NCBI RefSeq assembly: GCF_002895005.1
Contig: NZ_POWF01000002.1
Location: forward strand, 186,001-250,000
Source: Hanstruepera neustonica
GTDB taxonomy: Bacteria > Bacteroidota > Bacteroidia > Flavobacteriales > Flavobacteriaceae
Direction of reading: 5' to 3'
Length of the DNA stretch: 64,000 nt
A program made the translations under genes and the position numbers. The notes beneath the pieces are model-generated. The model saw only the letters and a program-made list of their open reading frames with translations, had not been told where the DNA came from and did not search any database. Positions 54,882-64,000 of this stretch are shown here, one piece after another (position 1 is the first letter of the stretch; each line of letters begins with the position of its first letter).

Positions 54882-55319
54882 ATGTCTAAAATTGAGGATT
54901 TTCTAACTGCACAAGAGGAACAAGAAATCATTGAGGCTATACGAATAGCCGAAAAAAACACATCTGGTGAAATTCGCGTTCACATTGAAGCATCTACAAC
55001 ATTAGATGTTTTTGAACGTGCCAAAGAGGTGTTCCACATGCTTAAAATGGACAATACCAAACAGCAAAATGGCGTGTTGATTTATGTAGCTGTGGAAGAC
55101 AAAACATTTGTTATTTATGGAGACCAAGGTATCAATGATATGGTTGCCAGTGATTTTTGGGATGCTACAAGAGATGCCATGCTCTCCCACTTTAAAAAAG
55201 GACATTTTAAACAAGGACTTGTTGACGGTGTTTTAAAAGCTGGTAAAGAACTAGAAACCTATTTCCCTTGGGAACATGGAGATACCAACGAACTTCCAAA
55301 TACTATTTCAAAAGGTTGA
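54882..55319 (+). CDS. TPM-domain protein (cytoplasmic type)
   Basis: A 145-residue protein with a TPM_phosphatase-like domain (TLP18.3/Psb32 type): IEAIRIAEKNTSGEIRVHIEAS, NGVLIYVAVEDKTFVIYGDQGIN, VASDFWDATRDAMLSHFKKGHFKQGLVDGV. No signal peptide or membrane segment. It is 6 bases after lemA and overlaps the next TPM gene. The precise role is unknown; some relatives show acid phosphatase activity. Confidence 0.88.
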   Translation: MSKIEDFLTAQEEQEIIEAIRIAEKNTSGEIRVHIEASTTLDVFERAKEVFHMLKMDNTKQQNGVLIYVAVEDKTFVIYGDQGINDMVASDFWDATRDAMLSHFKKGHFKQGLVDGVLKAGKELETYFPWEHGDTNELPNTISKG

Positions 55320-56146
55320 TAAAAACAAGTAATATATTTTTCAAAATTGTCATCCTAATCAGTATTTTACTGATTAGTAATAGAAACTCTTTTGCTCAAT
55401 TCAAAATACCTGAAAAACCAGCTGAGCAAACCAGTGTCTATGATTACATCAATTTACTGCCATCATCAGAAAGAAATAGACTTGAGGAAAAATTAATCAG
55501 ATATTCGGACACCACCTCTACCCAAATAGTGATAGCCATAATTTCTTCAACCGATGGTGAGAACATCAATTATCTTGGTGCACAATGGGGCCAAAAGTGG
55601 GGCATTGGTCAAGAAAAGGAAGACAACGGTATTTTAATTCTATTAGCTAAAGATGATCGTAAAATTGCTATTAATACGGGTTATGGTGTTGAGCATCTAT
55701 TAACTGATGCTATGTCAAAGCGGATTATTGAGCGAGATATTATACCCTATTTTAAAAATAATGACTATGCAGGTGGATTAAATCGTGGAGCAGATGCCAT
55801 TTTTGAGGTCATGACTGGTGAATATCAAGGCACAAGGCAATCTTCCTCAAATGATTTCCCAATTGGTTTATTCTTCTTTCTATTCATTGTTTTTATCATC
55901 ATTTTGATTGCCATTTCTAAAAACCGACGAGGTGGTAACAATGGTGGCTCTGGTGGTAAAAAACACGAAGGCATGAGTATATTGGATGCCATAATTTTGA
56001 GCAATATGGGACGTGGCAGTTATGGCCGCAGCTCTGGAGGCGGCTTATTTGGTGGTGGTTCCAGCGGTGGTTTTGGAGGCGGTGGTTTTGGAGGCGGCTT
56101 CGGCGGAGGTGGCTTCGGCGGAGGCGGCGCTTCAGGCGGTTGGTAA
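55316..56146 (+). CDS. TPM-domain membrane protein with glycine-rich tail (YgcG-like)
   Basis: No ATG lies near the N terminus. A TTG at 55316, overlapping the previous stop as TTGA and preceded by AAAAGG, gives a good signal peptide (MIKTSNIFFKIVILISILLI) and 276 residues; a TTG at 55268 is an alternative with 16 extra residues. The TPM domain (about 35-160) has VYDYINLLPSSERNRLEEKL, GTGYGVEHLLTD-like sequence and YFKNNDYAGGLNRGADAI. One transmembrane helix (about 182-202) follows, and the tail is almost only Gly, Phe and Ser. It probably sits in the inner membrane with LemA. Confidence 0.85.
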   Translation: MIKTSNIFFKIVILISILLISNRNSFAQFKIPEKPAEQTSVYDYINLLPSSERNRLEEKLIRYSDTTSTQIVIAIISSTDGENINYLGAQWGQKWGIGQEKEDNGILILLAKDDRKIAINTGYGVEHLLTDAMSKRIIERDIIPYFKNNDYAGGLNRGADAIFEVMTGEYQGTRQSSSNDFPIGLFFFLFIVFIIILIAISKNRRGGNNGGSGGKKHEGMSILDAIILSNMGRGSYGRSSGGGLFGGGSSGGFGGGGFGGGFGGGGFGGGGASGGW

Positions 56147-56156
56147 CCTTAAATTC

Positions 56157-58964
56157 TTAATCAAAAAAGAACACGTCATCTCCACCTGATTCTCCTTTTT
56201 TACCAAGGCTGTTAAATTTCCAGCTAAAACTCAACATAAAATATTGTTCCAATACCGTACTTTGAGAATCTTGGATATAATTTTGTGTAGCCGTTCTTCG
56301 AGCATTGGTGTTTTGATTTAATAAATCATACACCTTTAAAGTAACTGTGCCATTATCTTTCAACACGGAATAGGCCAACGTTGAATTCCAAAACCAGGCA
56401 CTTTTCTGAAAACCTGCACCAATATTAGGGTTATAATTGTAGAGTATGTCATTACGCCATTCAAAATTTTTAGGTAGGAATAAAGCTGTTTTGATGTTCA
56501 AATCATGAAAAGCAAATTCCCTATCTTCAAAATCATCAATATCATATTGATTTTTTGTAAATGAAATGCGGTATCTAGGTCTGATTTCTAGTATGTCTTT
56601 CCATGTAAAAGTTAAGCTGGCACTAGGTGATATAGATCGCACTCTACTGGCATATTGAACATCATTATTAAAATTGATATTCTTACTTAATTCACCAAAT
56701 GCTCCAACACCCAACTTAATAGTTCTTAAGCTATCTATTTTAACATCTTTACTATAGTCTAAATTTCCGTTGATCCTATAATTACCATTAACATTGGCAT
56801 AGGTAGTTTCTCTTACAAAATTTTCATCAATTGTCGTTTTAGAAACGACTTGATTATTAATAAAATTAGCACTGAAATAACTGTAAAATCCTGTGCGTTT
56901 TTGCCAATCAAAGGCATTAACTCCTAAACTTATCCAATGACTATTAGTAGGTTCCAGATTAGGATTACCCACTACGGTATTCAAAGGGTCCGTTACGTTG
57001 GCAAATGGCTGCAATTGCTCCAATTGTGGTGGATTATTATTTAAACGATAACTTGTCCATAAAGACGCTTTAGGATTAAATCGATAATTAAAACTCGCCC
57101 AAGACTCCATGGCCTCAAAACGACGTTTAATATTTAATTCCGGCCTTAATAAATCAATATTTTCAAGTGTTCTAAAAATATAATCAAAACCTGCTCTTGC
57201 TGACCATTTTTCCTTTCGGTAGCTCAAACTAATTCCAGGAGCCATACTCTCATTTAAGTACTCGAAATCAGTACTCAAATCTGTATTAAAATCGTTAAAA
57301 TTACCAGTGCCATCGTTATCGAAAGTACTTCTTCTATTGGTGCTTTTATCACGATTATATTCATAATCAAAGTTTATAAAAAACTCTTTTTTAATAATTG
57401 GCAATCGGTATCTAATATCTGAACTAAAATTATTGACTTTTCCTTCTCCCTCCGTAAATTGATCTCTAATAACCTGGTCAATAAGTACGTAATCCGGGTT
57501 ATTTATATCATTAGGATCTTCTCCATAAACATTCGTTTGAGAGGTTAAATAATCATCAGAATTCCTAGCTGTTATCTCATTTGTTAAATTGACCCTAACA
57601 AATGCACCTTTATCTCCAAAACGTTTAGTAGTACTGATTCGATTTCTAAAATTTTTAGCGTAATTTTCTACAAATGAATTGGTATTCGATTCGTTGGTCA
57701 ATACTTTGTCGTCATTTAAGGATTCCTCATATCTGTCATAGGTATTCTTACTAATGGAATATCTAAATGACGGATCTATATTTATTAAAAAAGTAGAATC
57801 TACTTCAATATCAAATCCAATATTGGCACTATGACTATCACTATCATTGTAGCTACTCGATAGGGAGTTAGTATAATATCTAGAGTCAGGCAATATATTT
57901 TCTCTTTGAGTAGCTGTCTTATTTTCAGAACTACTACCAGAGTGAAAATAATCAGCCGAAATATCGGTTGTTTCGCTTAATTCATCAGCATAATTAGCAC
58001 CTACATTTTGAGATTTCACAATACCTTCACCGCCTCCAAACGAACGTCCATCAATGGTAAACGATCCGTTGCTGGACATAGACATACTATATCCACCACC
58101 AAACATTTTTCTGATCTCACCAAAACTAAAACCAGGCGAATTAATATTATTCCCTCCTGCCAAAACACTAATTCTTTGGTCGTTGTCAAAATAATTTAGC
58201 ATTCCCGCCATTTCGTACCGTTCATCCGTTCCACCTCCAGCAGCAACCCGACCAAAAACACCTTTATTGTTTTCTTCTTTTATGGTTAGGTTTATTGTTT
58301 TGTTCTCACCATCAACCGTTTCACCCGTAAAGGCTTCCGATTTAGTTTTGGTATCAACTACCTGTATTTTTTCAATGATGTCTTTGGTAAGGTTTTTAGT
58401 AGTGATTGTTGGATCGTCACCAAAAAAGGGCTTCCCATTCACCAATATCTTGTTAACTTCTTTACCATTAACCCGAATTTTACCCTCATCATCCACCTCT
58501 ACACCAGGCAATTGTTTGAGCAAATCTTCAACGGTTGCGTCTTTCTTGGTTTTAAATGACTTCACATTAAATTCCAATGTGTCTTTTTTAATGGTTATTG
58601 GTGCAGCCGATTTAATGACTACTTCATCCAAAGCATTGGAAACTTCCATTTCAATTTCACCCAAATCAATGACCTCACTTTTTAAATCAACTTTTTTGAA
58701 ATAGGTCTTATAACCTACATAGGATACAAATAGGTTTACAGATTCGTCATTGGATTTATCCTCCAATTCAAATCTTCCTTCTTTATTCGTAATAGTGTAA
58801 GTGATTACAGTACTATCCTTCACTCGCTCTACATGAACCGTTGCTGATTCCAAAGGCACATTTTCGTCAATTGATTTTATACTTCCAATGATTCTAAAAT
58901 CTTCAGATTGCGAAAATGAAAAAGTAAGGCAAAAAAAAGTAATTACAAGAAATAGGTACTTCAT
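56157..58964 (-). CDS. Outer-membrane beta-barrel protein with carboxypeptidase-regulatory-like and plug domains
   Basis: The 935-residue protein has a signal peptide (ending FSFSQ), an N-terminal beta-sandwich of the carboxypeptidase-regulatory-like type (about 24-110), a TonB-receptor-like plug (about 120-215: DLLKQLPGVEVDDEGKIRV, INGKPFFGDDPTI-like) and a C-terminal barrel of the OMP_b-brl_3 type that ends in an aromatic strand (FMLSFSWKF). No SusD partner gene is next to it. Ligand unknown. A glycine-rich loop (FGGGYSMSMSSNG) is present near residue 285. Confidence 0.88.
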   Translation of the reverse strand: MKYLFLVITFFCLTFSFSQSEDFRIIGSIKSIDENVPLESATVHVERVKDSTVITYTITNKEGRFELEDKSNDESVNLFVSYVGYKTYFKKVDLKSEVIDLGEIEMEVSNALDEVVIKSAAPITIKKDTLEFNVKSFKTKKDATVEDLLKQLPGVEVDDEGKIRVNGKEVNKILVNGKPFFGDDPTITTKNLTKDIIEKIQVVDTKTKSEAFTGETVDGENKTINLTIKEENNKGVFGRVAAGGGTDERYEMAGMLNYFDNDQRISVLAGGNNINSPGFSFGEIRKMFGGGYSMSMSSNGSFTIDGRSFGGGEGIVKSQNVGANYADELSETTDISADYFHSGSSSENKTATQRENILPDSRYYTNSLSSSYNDSDSHSANIGFDIEVDSTFLINIDPSFRYSISKNTYDRYEESLNDDKVLTNESNTNSFVENYAKNFRNRISTTKRFGDKGAFVRVNLTNEITARNSDDYLTSQTNVYGEDPNDINNPDYVLIDQVIRDQFTEGEGKVNNFSSDIRYRLPIIKKEFFINFDYEYNRDKSTNRRSTFDNDGTGNFNDFNTDLSTDFEYLNESMAPGISLSYRKEKWSARAGFDYIFRTLENIDLLRPELNIKRRFEAMESWASFNYRFNPKASLWTSYRLNNNPPQLEQLQPFANVTDPLNTVVGNPNLEPTNSHWISLGVNAFDWQKRTGFYSYFSANFINNQVVSKTTIDENFVRETTYANVNGNYRINGNLDYSKDVKIDSLRTIKLGVGAFGELSKNINFNNDVQYASRVRSISPSASLTFTWKDILEIRPRYRISFTKNQYDIDDFEDREFAFHDLNIKTALFLPKNFEWRNDILYNYNPNIGAGFQKSAWFWNSTLAYSVLKDNGTVTLKVYDLLNQNTNARRTATQNYIQDSQSTVLEQYFMLSFSWKFNSLGKKGESGGDDVFFFD

Positions 58965-58994
58965 GTTTTTTGATTGATGGATGATTAGATTTTT

Positions 58995-59024
58995 TTCAAA
59001 AAACGAAAGTAATTCGAATTTCGT
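58995..59024 (-). terminator. Possible terminator of der
   Basis: On the minus strand ACGAAA and TTTCGT form a short stem followed by TTTTTT. It is 33 bases after the der stop and before the barrel gene. The stem is short, so confidence is limited. Confidence 0.45.
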
Positions 59025-59056
59025 ATGAATTTTCTTAAAAAAAAGATAAAGTTCTG

Positions 59057-60361
59057 TTATTTTTTGCGCATGTAGACACTTACCGGAACACCATGAAAGT
59101 CAAAATGTTCCCGAAGTTTGTTTTCCAAGAATCTCTTATACGGGTCTCGAACATATTGCGGTAAATTACAGAAAAACGCAAACTGCGGCTGTGGTGTTGG
59201 CAGTTGCATAATATATTTAATTTTTACAAACTTCCCTTTGTAGGCTGGTGGCGGATAGCTTTCAATGATGGGAAGCAAAATTTCATTAAGCTTACTAGTC
59301 TTAATCTTTTTGGTTCGGTTATTATAAACCTCAACAGCCGTTTCAATAGCTTTAAAAATACGTTGCTTGTTTAAAACTGAAATGAAAACAATTGGCACAT
59401 CGGTAAATGGTTCAATTTGGGATTTTATATACTTTTCAAACTCTTTAATAGTTTTATTGTCCTTCTCAACCAAATCCCATTTATTCACCAAAATCACGAT
59501 ACCTTTTCGGTTACGTTCTGCCAACCAAAAAATGTTTTGTACTTGACCATCAAACCCTCTAGTTGCATCCAAAACCAACAAACAAACATCACAATGCTCA
59601 ATGGCACGAACACTGCGCATCACGGAATAGAATTCTAAATCCTCCTTGACTTTTGATTTTTTTCTGATTCCTGCTGTATCAACCAAATTAAATTCAAATC
59701 CAAACCGATTGTATTTGGTATCTATGGCATCACGAGTGGTTCCCGCAATATCAGTAACTATGTATCTATCCTCACCTATTAACGCATTAATGAATGATGA
59801 TTTTCCAGCATTGGGTCTTCCAACAACTGCAAATCGCGGTAATTCTTCTTCCTGCGTTTCTTCTTTTTCCGGCAAAGCAGCAACAAGTGCATCCAAAAGA
59901 TCACCTGTACCACTACCATTTATACTAGCAATTGTAAAATAATCACCTAATCCCAATGAATAAAATTCAACAGCATCTTCAGCGCGTTTGGCATTATCCA
60001 CTTTATTAACAGCTAAAAAAACAGGTTTTTTGACTTTTCGTAATAGTCTAGCCACATCTTCATCCATTCCAGTAACGCCAGTTTCAACATCAACCATAAA
60101 TATTATAGCATCGGCTTCTTCAATGGCTATTTCAACCTGTTTATCAATTTCAGCCTCAAAAATATCATCACTACCCTTGACATAACCTCCTGTGTCTATT
60201 AAGGAAAACTCTCTCCCATTCCAATCACTTTTCCCATAATGACGGTCTCTTGTCACACCACTTACAGCATCAACAATAGCTTCGCGTCGTTGAATTAAGC
60301 GGTTAAAAAAAGTTGATTTGCCCACATTTGGCCTTCCTACTATGGCTACAATATTGACCAT
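59057..60361 (-). CDS. der: Ribosome-assembly GTPase Der (EngA)
   Basis: Starting at ATG 60361 gives 434 residues beginning [16 protein letters not shown]; a start at 60427 would add 22 residues ahead of the G1 motif that the family lacks. Two tandem GTPase domains are visible (GRPNVGKST / DTGG / NKVD and GRPNAGKSS / DTAG / NKWD), then a KH-like C-terminal domain (about 350-434). Der acts in 50S ribosomal subunit maturation. A TATATTTG box lies just upstream. Confidence 0.97.
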   Translation of the reverse strand: MVNIVAIVGRPNVGKSTFFNRLIQRREAIVDAVSGVTRDRHYGKSDWNGREFSLIDTGGYVKGSDDIFEAEIDKQVEIAIEEADAIIFMVDVETGVTGMDEDVARLLRKVKKPVFLAVNKVDNAKRAEDAVEFYSLGLGDYFTIASINGSGTGDLLDALVAALPEKEETQEEELPRFAVVGRPNAGKSSFINALIGEDRYIVTDIAGTTRDAIDTKYNRFGFEFNLVDTAGIRKKSKVKEDLEFYSVMRSVRAIEHCDVCLLVLDATRGFDGQVQNIFWLAERNRKGIVILVNKWDLVEKDNKTIKEFEKYIKSQIEPFTDVPIVFISVLNKQRIFKAIETAVEVYNNRTKKIKTSKLNEILLPIIESYPPPAYKGKFVKIKYIMQLPTPQPQFAFFCNLPQYVRDPYKRFLENKLREHFDFHGVPVSVYMRKK

Positions 60362-60379
60362 TGCTTGTAAAATTTGCTG

Positions 60380-60387
60380 CAAATATA
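60380..60387 (-). promoter_or_regulatory. Candidate -7 box of der
   Basis: On the minus strand TATATTTG matches TAnnTTTG and ends 18 bases before the der ATG. No clear TTTG lies at the expected upstream distance. Confidence 0.35.
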
Positions 60388-60469
60388 ATGATAACCTTAT
60401 GATTTCGTTATATTTTAGTGACAACAAAAAAGGTTACTTTAGTCGATATCAAAATTAAGTCCAATAAAA

Positions 60470-60976
60470 ATGTCCATCAACAAACAAGACATTGTATTAA
60501 GACCACGATTTAAAAAGTTATTAAATAAAAGAAACATATTTTATTTAGAACAGTTTAAACTGGCTAAAACTACCCAAAATAAATTTATTGTCTCGGTTAT
60601 TGACGACCATGTCTTTTTAAAACTTCCCAAAGACAAACAACAGTTTTGGTCTCCGCAATTGCATTTGGAAATTAATGAAGATGGCGAAAAAACATCTATC
60701 CTTTATGGGGTTTTCGGCCCAAATCCAACCGTTTGGACCATGTTCATGTTTTTGCACTTTTTGGTAGCTGGTTTGTTTATTGCTTTTGCCATTTGGGCCT
60801 ACTCCAATTGGTCTTTAGACAACTCCTATAGTGTTCAATTAGGTGTGATGTTTTTATTAGTTGTGTTATGGTTTGTGCTTTATTTTGCTGGGCGCATAGG
60901 TAAAGATTCCAGTAAGGAAGAAATGCACGACCTGTATGATTTTATGAATAGCATTATAGAAGAAAAGTCCAACTAA
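60470..60976 (+). CDS. Small membrane protein of unknown function
   Basis: The 168-residue protein has a hydrophilic N-terminal domain (about 1-85) with KFIVSVIDDHVFLKLPKDKQQFWSPQLHLEI, two transmembrane helices (about 93-113 and 124-142) and a charged C-terminal tail. No family is recognised with confidence. It is divergent from der and convergent with the propeller lipoprotein gene. The ATG at 60470 is the first in the frame and is preceded by an A-rich leader. Confidence 0.72.
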   Translation: MSINKQDIVLRPRFKKLLNKRNIFYLEQFKLAKTTQNKFIVSVIDDHVFLKLPKDKQQFWSPQLHLEINEDGEKTSILYGVFGPNPTVWTMFMFLHFLVAGLFIAFAIWAYSNWSLDNSYSVQLGVMFLLVVLWFVLYFAGRIGKDSSKEEMHDLYDFMNSIIEEKSN

Positions 60977-61027
60977 ATACAGTTGAACTTTCCTTCCTAA
61001 CTAACTTAAAAATAAAAACTTATCAGA

Positions 61028-62563
61028 CTAATTTCTGTTTTCGTATATCGTTACTGTACCACTATCTTCATTGGAAACAATCAATAAATCTTTACCATTT
61101 GGACTATCTTTTGACGGAACAGCCAACAATCCCTCCGGAGCTTCATCGCCAGGTGTCGATAAGATTGTCATAAACTCTGGAGCCATTGGATTCGTGATAT
61201 CATAAACCAAAACTTGATCGGTTCTTTCTAAACCAACAAATAATACATATTTATTACCCTTGACCTTTAACACCTCAACAGCTTCTGGTTCCGCACCTTT
61301 ATCATCACTTCTTCCATCATCATCATTAAACGTATCTGGTGTCAAGTTCAATGTTTGTTGCGAAATATCATTAGCACTATCATAAACCATTTGACCATTG
61401 CCATTCCAAACGGTAAATGACCGTCCACCATAGCTGTATAGCTCATCATAATCGCCATCATTATCGGTATCACCCAAGGAGGTAGTAATCTTTAAACGCC
61501 CTAAATTTTCATCTTCTTTCAAAAATTCAGCATCTGGAAATGCTACTGGATCTAATATGATATTGTCATCCTTAATACGCGCTTCCTCACTAAAACCATC
61601 ATAATCTCTCGAATCACCTTCATTGGCAGTGATAATGTAATCTGTTCCATTGACTTTGATGTATTCAATAGCATCAGGCATATAAACACCAAAAACTGGC
61701 CAATTTGCTAATACTTTGGCATCATCTCGGTCGCTGACATCTATAGCATTTCCTGGCATATTAAAATCTTTAAATCCAAGTGGATAAATAGCTTCAATGG
61801 TTTTGGTAAGTAAATTAACTTTCGCCACGCCATTATTCTCTTGTAAAGTCACCCAAGCATAATTTGAATTATCTGAAATAGCCACATATTCTGGCTCAAT
61901 ATCTTGTGTAAAAGAGGCATTCGGACCAAATACTCGGAAACCGTTAGCTTCTAAATTTTCTTGTTGGGCTGCAAATGCATCAAAGCCTAAAGTCGTCACA
62001 TTACCTGAAACAACTTCAATTATACTTATTGTACCATCTGGATCCACTGTATACTCATCATTTGGTTCTCCTTCATTGGCCGATACAATAAATTGTCCGT
62101 TTGGTGAAAAGGTAACCATATCTGGTAAGGCTCCCACAGTATAAGACGCTATTAAAGCGCCAGAATCTGTATCAAATAACAATACAGAACCAGGATTTTG
62201 CTTGGTGTCTGCTTCAACAGCAACAGCCAATTTACCGTTATGAACAGCCACACTATTTGGCGCTCCCGATGGCAACGAAATGGCTGGCTCTTCTATAATA
62301 TTATCAAGGTCTGTTAAGTTGTAAACAGAAATTTGGGTGGATGCTACATTAACTACGAAAAGCTTGTTGTTTTTGGAATCAAATGCTGAAATCTCTGAAG
62401 CACCCTCACCGCCAACATAAACAGTAGCCTTATGTTGAAAATTGACAGTTGACGATCGGAATTGATTTTCTTGATTGGTTTCAACCACGTTATCCTCTAC
62501 ATTGGAACAAGAAACTATGGTTAATAAAAACGTTAAAATGGATAGATTAATTAATTTTTTCAT
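61028..62563 (-). CDS. Choice-of-anchor I family beta-propeller lipoprotein
   Basis: ATG 62563 gives 511 residues with a lipoprotein signal (LTFLLTIVSCSN); ATG 62584 would add 7. The mature part resembles the choice-of-anchor I / mesenchyme-specific surface glycoprotein-like family: repeated propeller blades with VYVGGEGASEISAFD, GALPDMVTFSPNGQFIVSANEGEP, EPEYVAISDNSNYAWVTLQENNGVA, DYIITANEGDSRDY and EGLLAVPSKDSPNGKDLLIVSNEDSGTV. It should be surface or periplasm exposed. Family members are often encoded with alkaline phosphatase-like proteins, but none is seen here. Confidence 0.87.
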   Translation of the reverse strand: MKKLINLSILTFLLTIVSCSNVEDNVVETNQENQFRSSTVNFQHKATVYVGGEGASEISAFDSKNNKLFVVNVASTQISVYNLTDLDNIIEEPAISLPSGAPNSVAVHNGKLAVAVEADTKQNPGSVLLFDTDSGALIASYTVGALPDMVTFSPNGQFIVSANEGEPNDEYTVDPDGTISIIEVVSGNVTTLGFDAFAAQQENLEANGFRVFGPNASFTQDIEPEYVAISDNSNYAWVTLQENNGVAKVNLLTKTIEAIYPLGFKDFNMPGNAIDVSDRDDAKVLANWPVFGVYMPDAIEYIKVNGTDYIITANEGDSRDYDGFSEEARIKDDNIILDPVAFPDAEFLKEDENLGRLKITTSLGDTDNDGDYDELYSYGGRSFTVWNGNGQMVYDSANDISQQTLNLTPDTFNDDDGRSDDKGAEPEAVEVLKVKGNKYVLFVGLERTDQVLVYDITNPMAPEFMTILSTPGDEAPEGLLAVPSKDSPNGKDLLIVSNEDSGTVTIYENRN

Positions 62564-62647
62564 TGGATGATTATTTAAATTCATCCAAATGTAAACTCCA
62601 ATTGTAAAGTTAGCGTTACTTAAAAATAAAGGAATGTTTAGATATTG

Positions 62648-63526
62648 CTACTGATTGTAACCAAAACGTTTCAGCTGCTGTTGGTTGCTGCGCCAATTTT
62701 TATTCACCTTAACATATAATTCCAAATGCACCTGCTTTCCAAAGAACTTTTCCAGATCTTTTCGAGCTTCTATCCCAACACGCTTTAAGGCACTTCCCTT
62801 ATGTCCAATAATAATCCCTTTTTGTGTATCTCTTTCGACCATGATAACCGATCGCATTCTAATAATATCATCTTCTTCAAAAAATTCTTCGGTGTCTATT
62901 TCAACAGCATAGGGAATTTCTTTCTTGTAGTGCAATAATATTTTCTCACGAATGGTTTCATTAACAAAAAAGCGTTCGGGCTTATCCGTTAGTTGATCTT
63001 TCGGATAAAAGGGTGGTGACTCTGGTAACAATTCAATAATGCGATTGAAAACTTCCTGAACCTGAAATCCTTCTAAAGCAGAAATGGCAAATATTTCAGC
63101 ATTGGGTACTTTTTCAGACCATAAGGCTACTTGTGTTTCTAATTGTTCCTGATTGGAGGTGTCAATCTTATTGAGTAATAGTAAAACAGGAATTTTGGAA
63201 TTGGTTATTTTTTTAAAAAAGGCTTCATCTTTTAATTCTTTTTCGCCGATTTCAACCATATAGATTAATACATCAGCATCGTCAAAAGCCGATTTCACAA
63301 AATCCATCATGGATTCTTGTAACTCATAAGCCGGTTTAATGATACCAGGTGTGTCCGAAAAAATCACCTGAAAATCGGCACCATTGACAATACCGAGAAT
63401 GCGGTGTCTTGTAGTTTGTGCCTTTGATGTAATAATGGAAAGTTTTTCACCAACAAAAGCATTCATTAATGTAGACTTACCCACATTGGGATTCCCTATA
63501 ATATTTACAAAACCAGCTTTGTGCAT
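62648..63526 (-). CDS. era: GTPase Era
   Basis: A 292-residue Ras-like GTPase with GNPNVGKST (G1), DTPGI (G3) and LNKID (G4), followed by a C-terminal KH RNA-binding domain (about 205-290) with GIIIGHKGSALKRVGIEAR. Era binds 16S rRNA in 30S assembly. Length normal. It is 18 bases downstream of the TrmH-family gene, in the same direction. Confidence 0.97.
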   Translation of the reverse strand: MHKAGFVNIIGNPNVGKSTLMNAFVGEKLSIITSKAQTTRHRILGIVNGADFQVIFSDTPGIIKPAYELQESMMDFVKSAFDDADVLIYMVEIGEKELKDEAFFKKITNSKIPVLLLLNKIDTSNQEQLETQVALWSEKVPNAEIFAISALEGFQVQEVFNRIIELLPESPPFYPKDQLTDKPERFFVNETIREKILLHYKKEIPYAVEIDTEEFFEEDDIIRMRSVIMVERDTQKGIIIGHKGSALKRVGIEARKDLEKFFGKQVHLELYVKVNKNWRSNQQQLKRFGYNQ

Positions 63527-63544
63527 GTCAAATTTTTTACAAAG

Positions 63545-64000
63545 TTACGACCTTGGTTTGTTTATTCCTCTATCATACATGACAATACTTCCAGCAACCG
63601 ATACATTTAAACTTAATTCCGAATTAAATTTTACTAAATGGTGGGATTTTTCTATGGCCTGTTTCGACAAACCATGATCTTCAGCACCGAGAAGATACAC
63701 GCAACGTCTGGGATGATGAAAAGTCTCTAAAGACACTGCATGATCACTCAACTCAACACCTACCAGCATAGCCCCTTTGGGTAAATGATTGTAGAAATCA
63801 TCAAAAGTCTCATAATGAAAATACGGCATGGCCTTAACCGCATTGTGGGTATCACAAGCTTGTTTGGCATAGCGATTTCCAATAGTAAAAATAAAACTTG
63901 CTCCAAGGTTTTGAGCTGAACGCCACAGCACACCTAAATTTTCTGGGGTTTTACCATTTTGAATACCAATACCAAAGAATTCGTTATGAAAATTGTCTAC
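63545..64000 (-). CDS. TrmH/SpoU-family RNA 2'-O-methyltransferase, partial (5' end outside window)
   Basis: The frame stays open to the last base of the window, so the N terminus lies beyond it; the GTG at 63931 is internal. About 151 residues are visible. The SpoU fold is seen in FFGIGIQNGKTPENLGVLWR, AQNLGASFIFTIG, CVYLLGAEDHGLSKQAIEK and the knot motif LNVSVAGSIVMYDRG. It should methylate a ribose in tRNA or rRNA; the exact target cannot be told. Confidence 0.9.
   Translation of the reverse strand, partial: VDNFHNEFFGIGIQNGKTPENLGVLWRSAQNLGASFIFTIGNRYAKQACDTHNAVKAMPYFHYETFDDFYNHLPKGAMLVGVELSDHAVSLETFHHPRRCVYLLGAEDHGLSKQAIEKSHHLVKFNSELSLNVSVAGSIVMYDRGINKPRS

Noticed and set aside
55957-56146. 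GC-rich glycine tail of the TPM protein as foreign DNA
   Set aside because: The local GC rise comes from Gly codons, and such tails are usual for this family.
60963-60995. Imperfect AAAGTCCAACT / AGTTGAACTTT hairpin after the small membrane-protein gene as a terminator
   Set aside because: It includes the stop codon, has a mismatch and lacks a T run.

Overview
The window is AT-rich chromosomal DNA from a member of the Flavobacteriaceae (phylum Bacteroidota); I cannot fix the genus. The evidence is several very large secreted proteins with type IX secretion (T9SS) sorting tails, GSCFA, DUF4230, OMP_b-brl and choice-of-anchor I families, TAnnTTTG-type promoter boxes, mostly weak Shine-Dalgarno signals and many Spy-like small secreted proteins. 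No tRNA, rRNA, CRISPR array, prophage or insertion sequence was seen.

Layout. 1-5.5 kb: the end of a diheme cytochrome lipoprotein, two small secreted proteins, and a leftward operon of a D-cysteine desulfhydrase/ACC deaminase-like enzyme, a LysM glucosaminidase lipoprotein and hemL. 5.6-24.2 kb: four consecutive rightward genes for surface proteins of 1223 to 1834 residues. Three share a C-terminal module of about 600 residues with a type C-like sorting tail; the second gene carries a different, type A-like tail. 24.2-27.9 kb: a small HExxH membrane protein, a DUF5522 protein, hutU and two small envelope proteins.

28.0-44.3 kb: a leftward phenylacetate (paa) catabolic cluster of 17 genes behind a TetR-type regulator. 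The order is tetR, paaE, paaA, paaB, paaC, paaD, paaG, paaH, paaI, a small secreted protein, paaJ, paaZ, a crotonase, a four-helix-bundle protein, paaY, then E2 and a fused E1 of a 2-oxo acid dehydrogenase. Phenylacetyl-CoA is epoxidised by PaaABCE, isomerised to the oxepin by PaaG, opened and oxidised by PaaZ, then shortened by beta-oxidation (PaaJ, crotonase, PaaH). PaaI and PaaY probably rescue trapped CoA. No phenylacetate-CoA ligase (paaK) lies in the window; the E2/E1 pair could instead make phenylacetyl-CoA directly from phenylpyruvate. A perfect inverted repeat sits next to a promoter box in front of paaE. Five intergenic hairpin repeats, most ending in a TGACAAAT-like sequence, occupy gaps of the cluster.

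44.3-64 kb: a rhodanese, a DUF4230 protein, a TPR histidine kinase with a LuxR-type response regulator, a lipoprotein, GSCFA and alaS. These are followed by a rightward M23 peptidase, MerR, LemA, TPM, TPM run, then an outer-membrane barrel protein, der, a small membrane protein, a beta-propeller lipoprotein, era and a partial TrmH-family methyltransferase cut by the window end.
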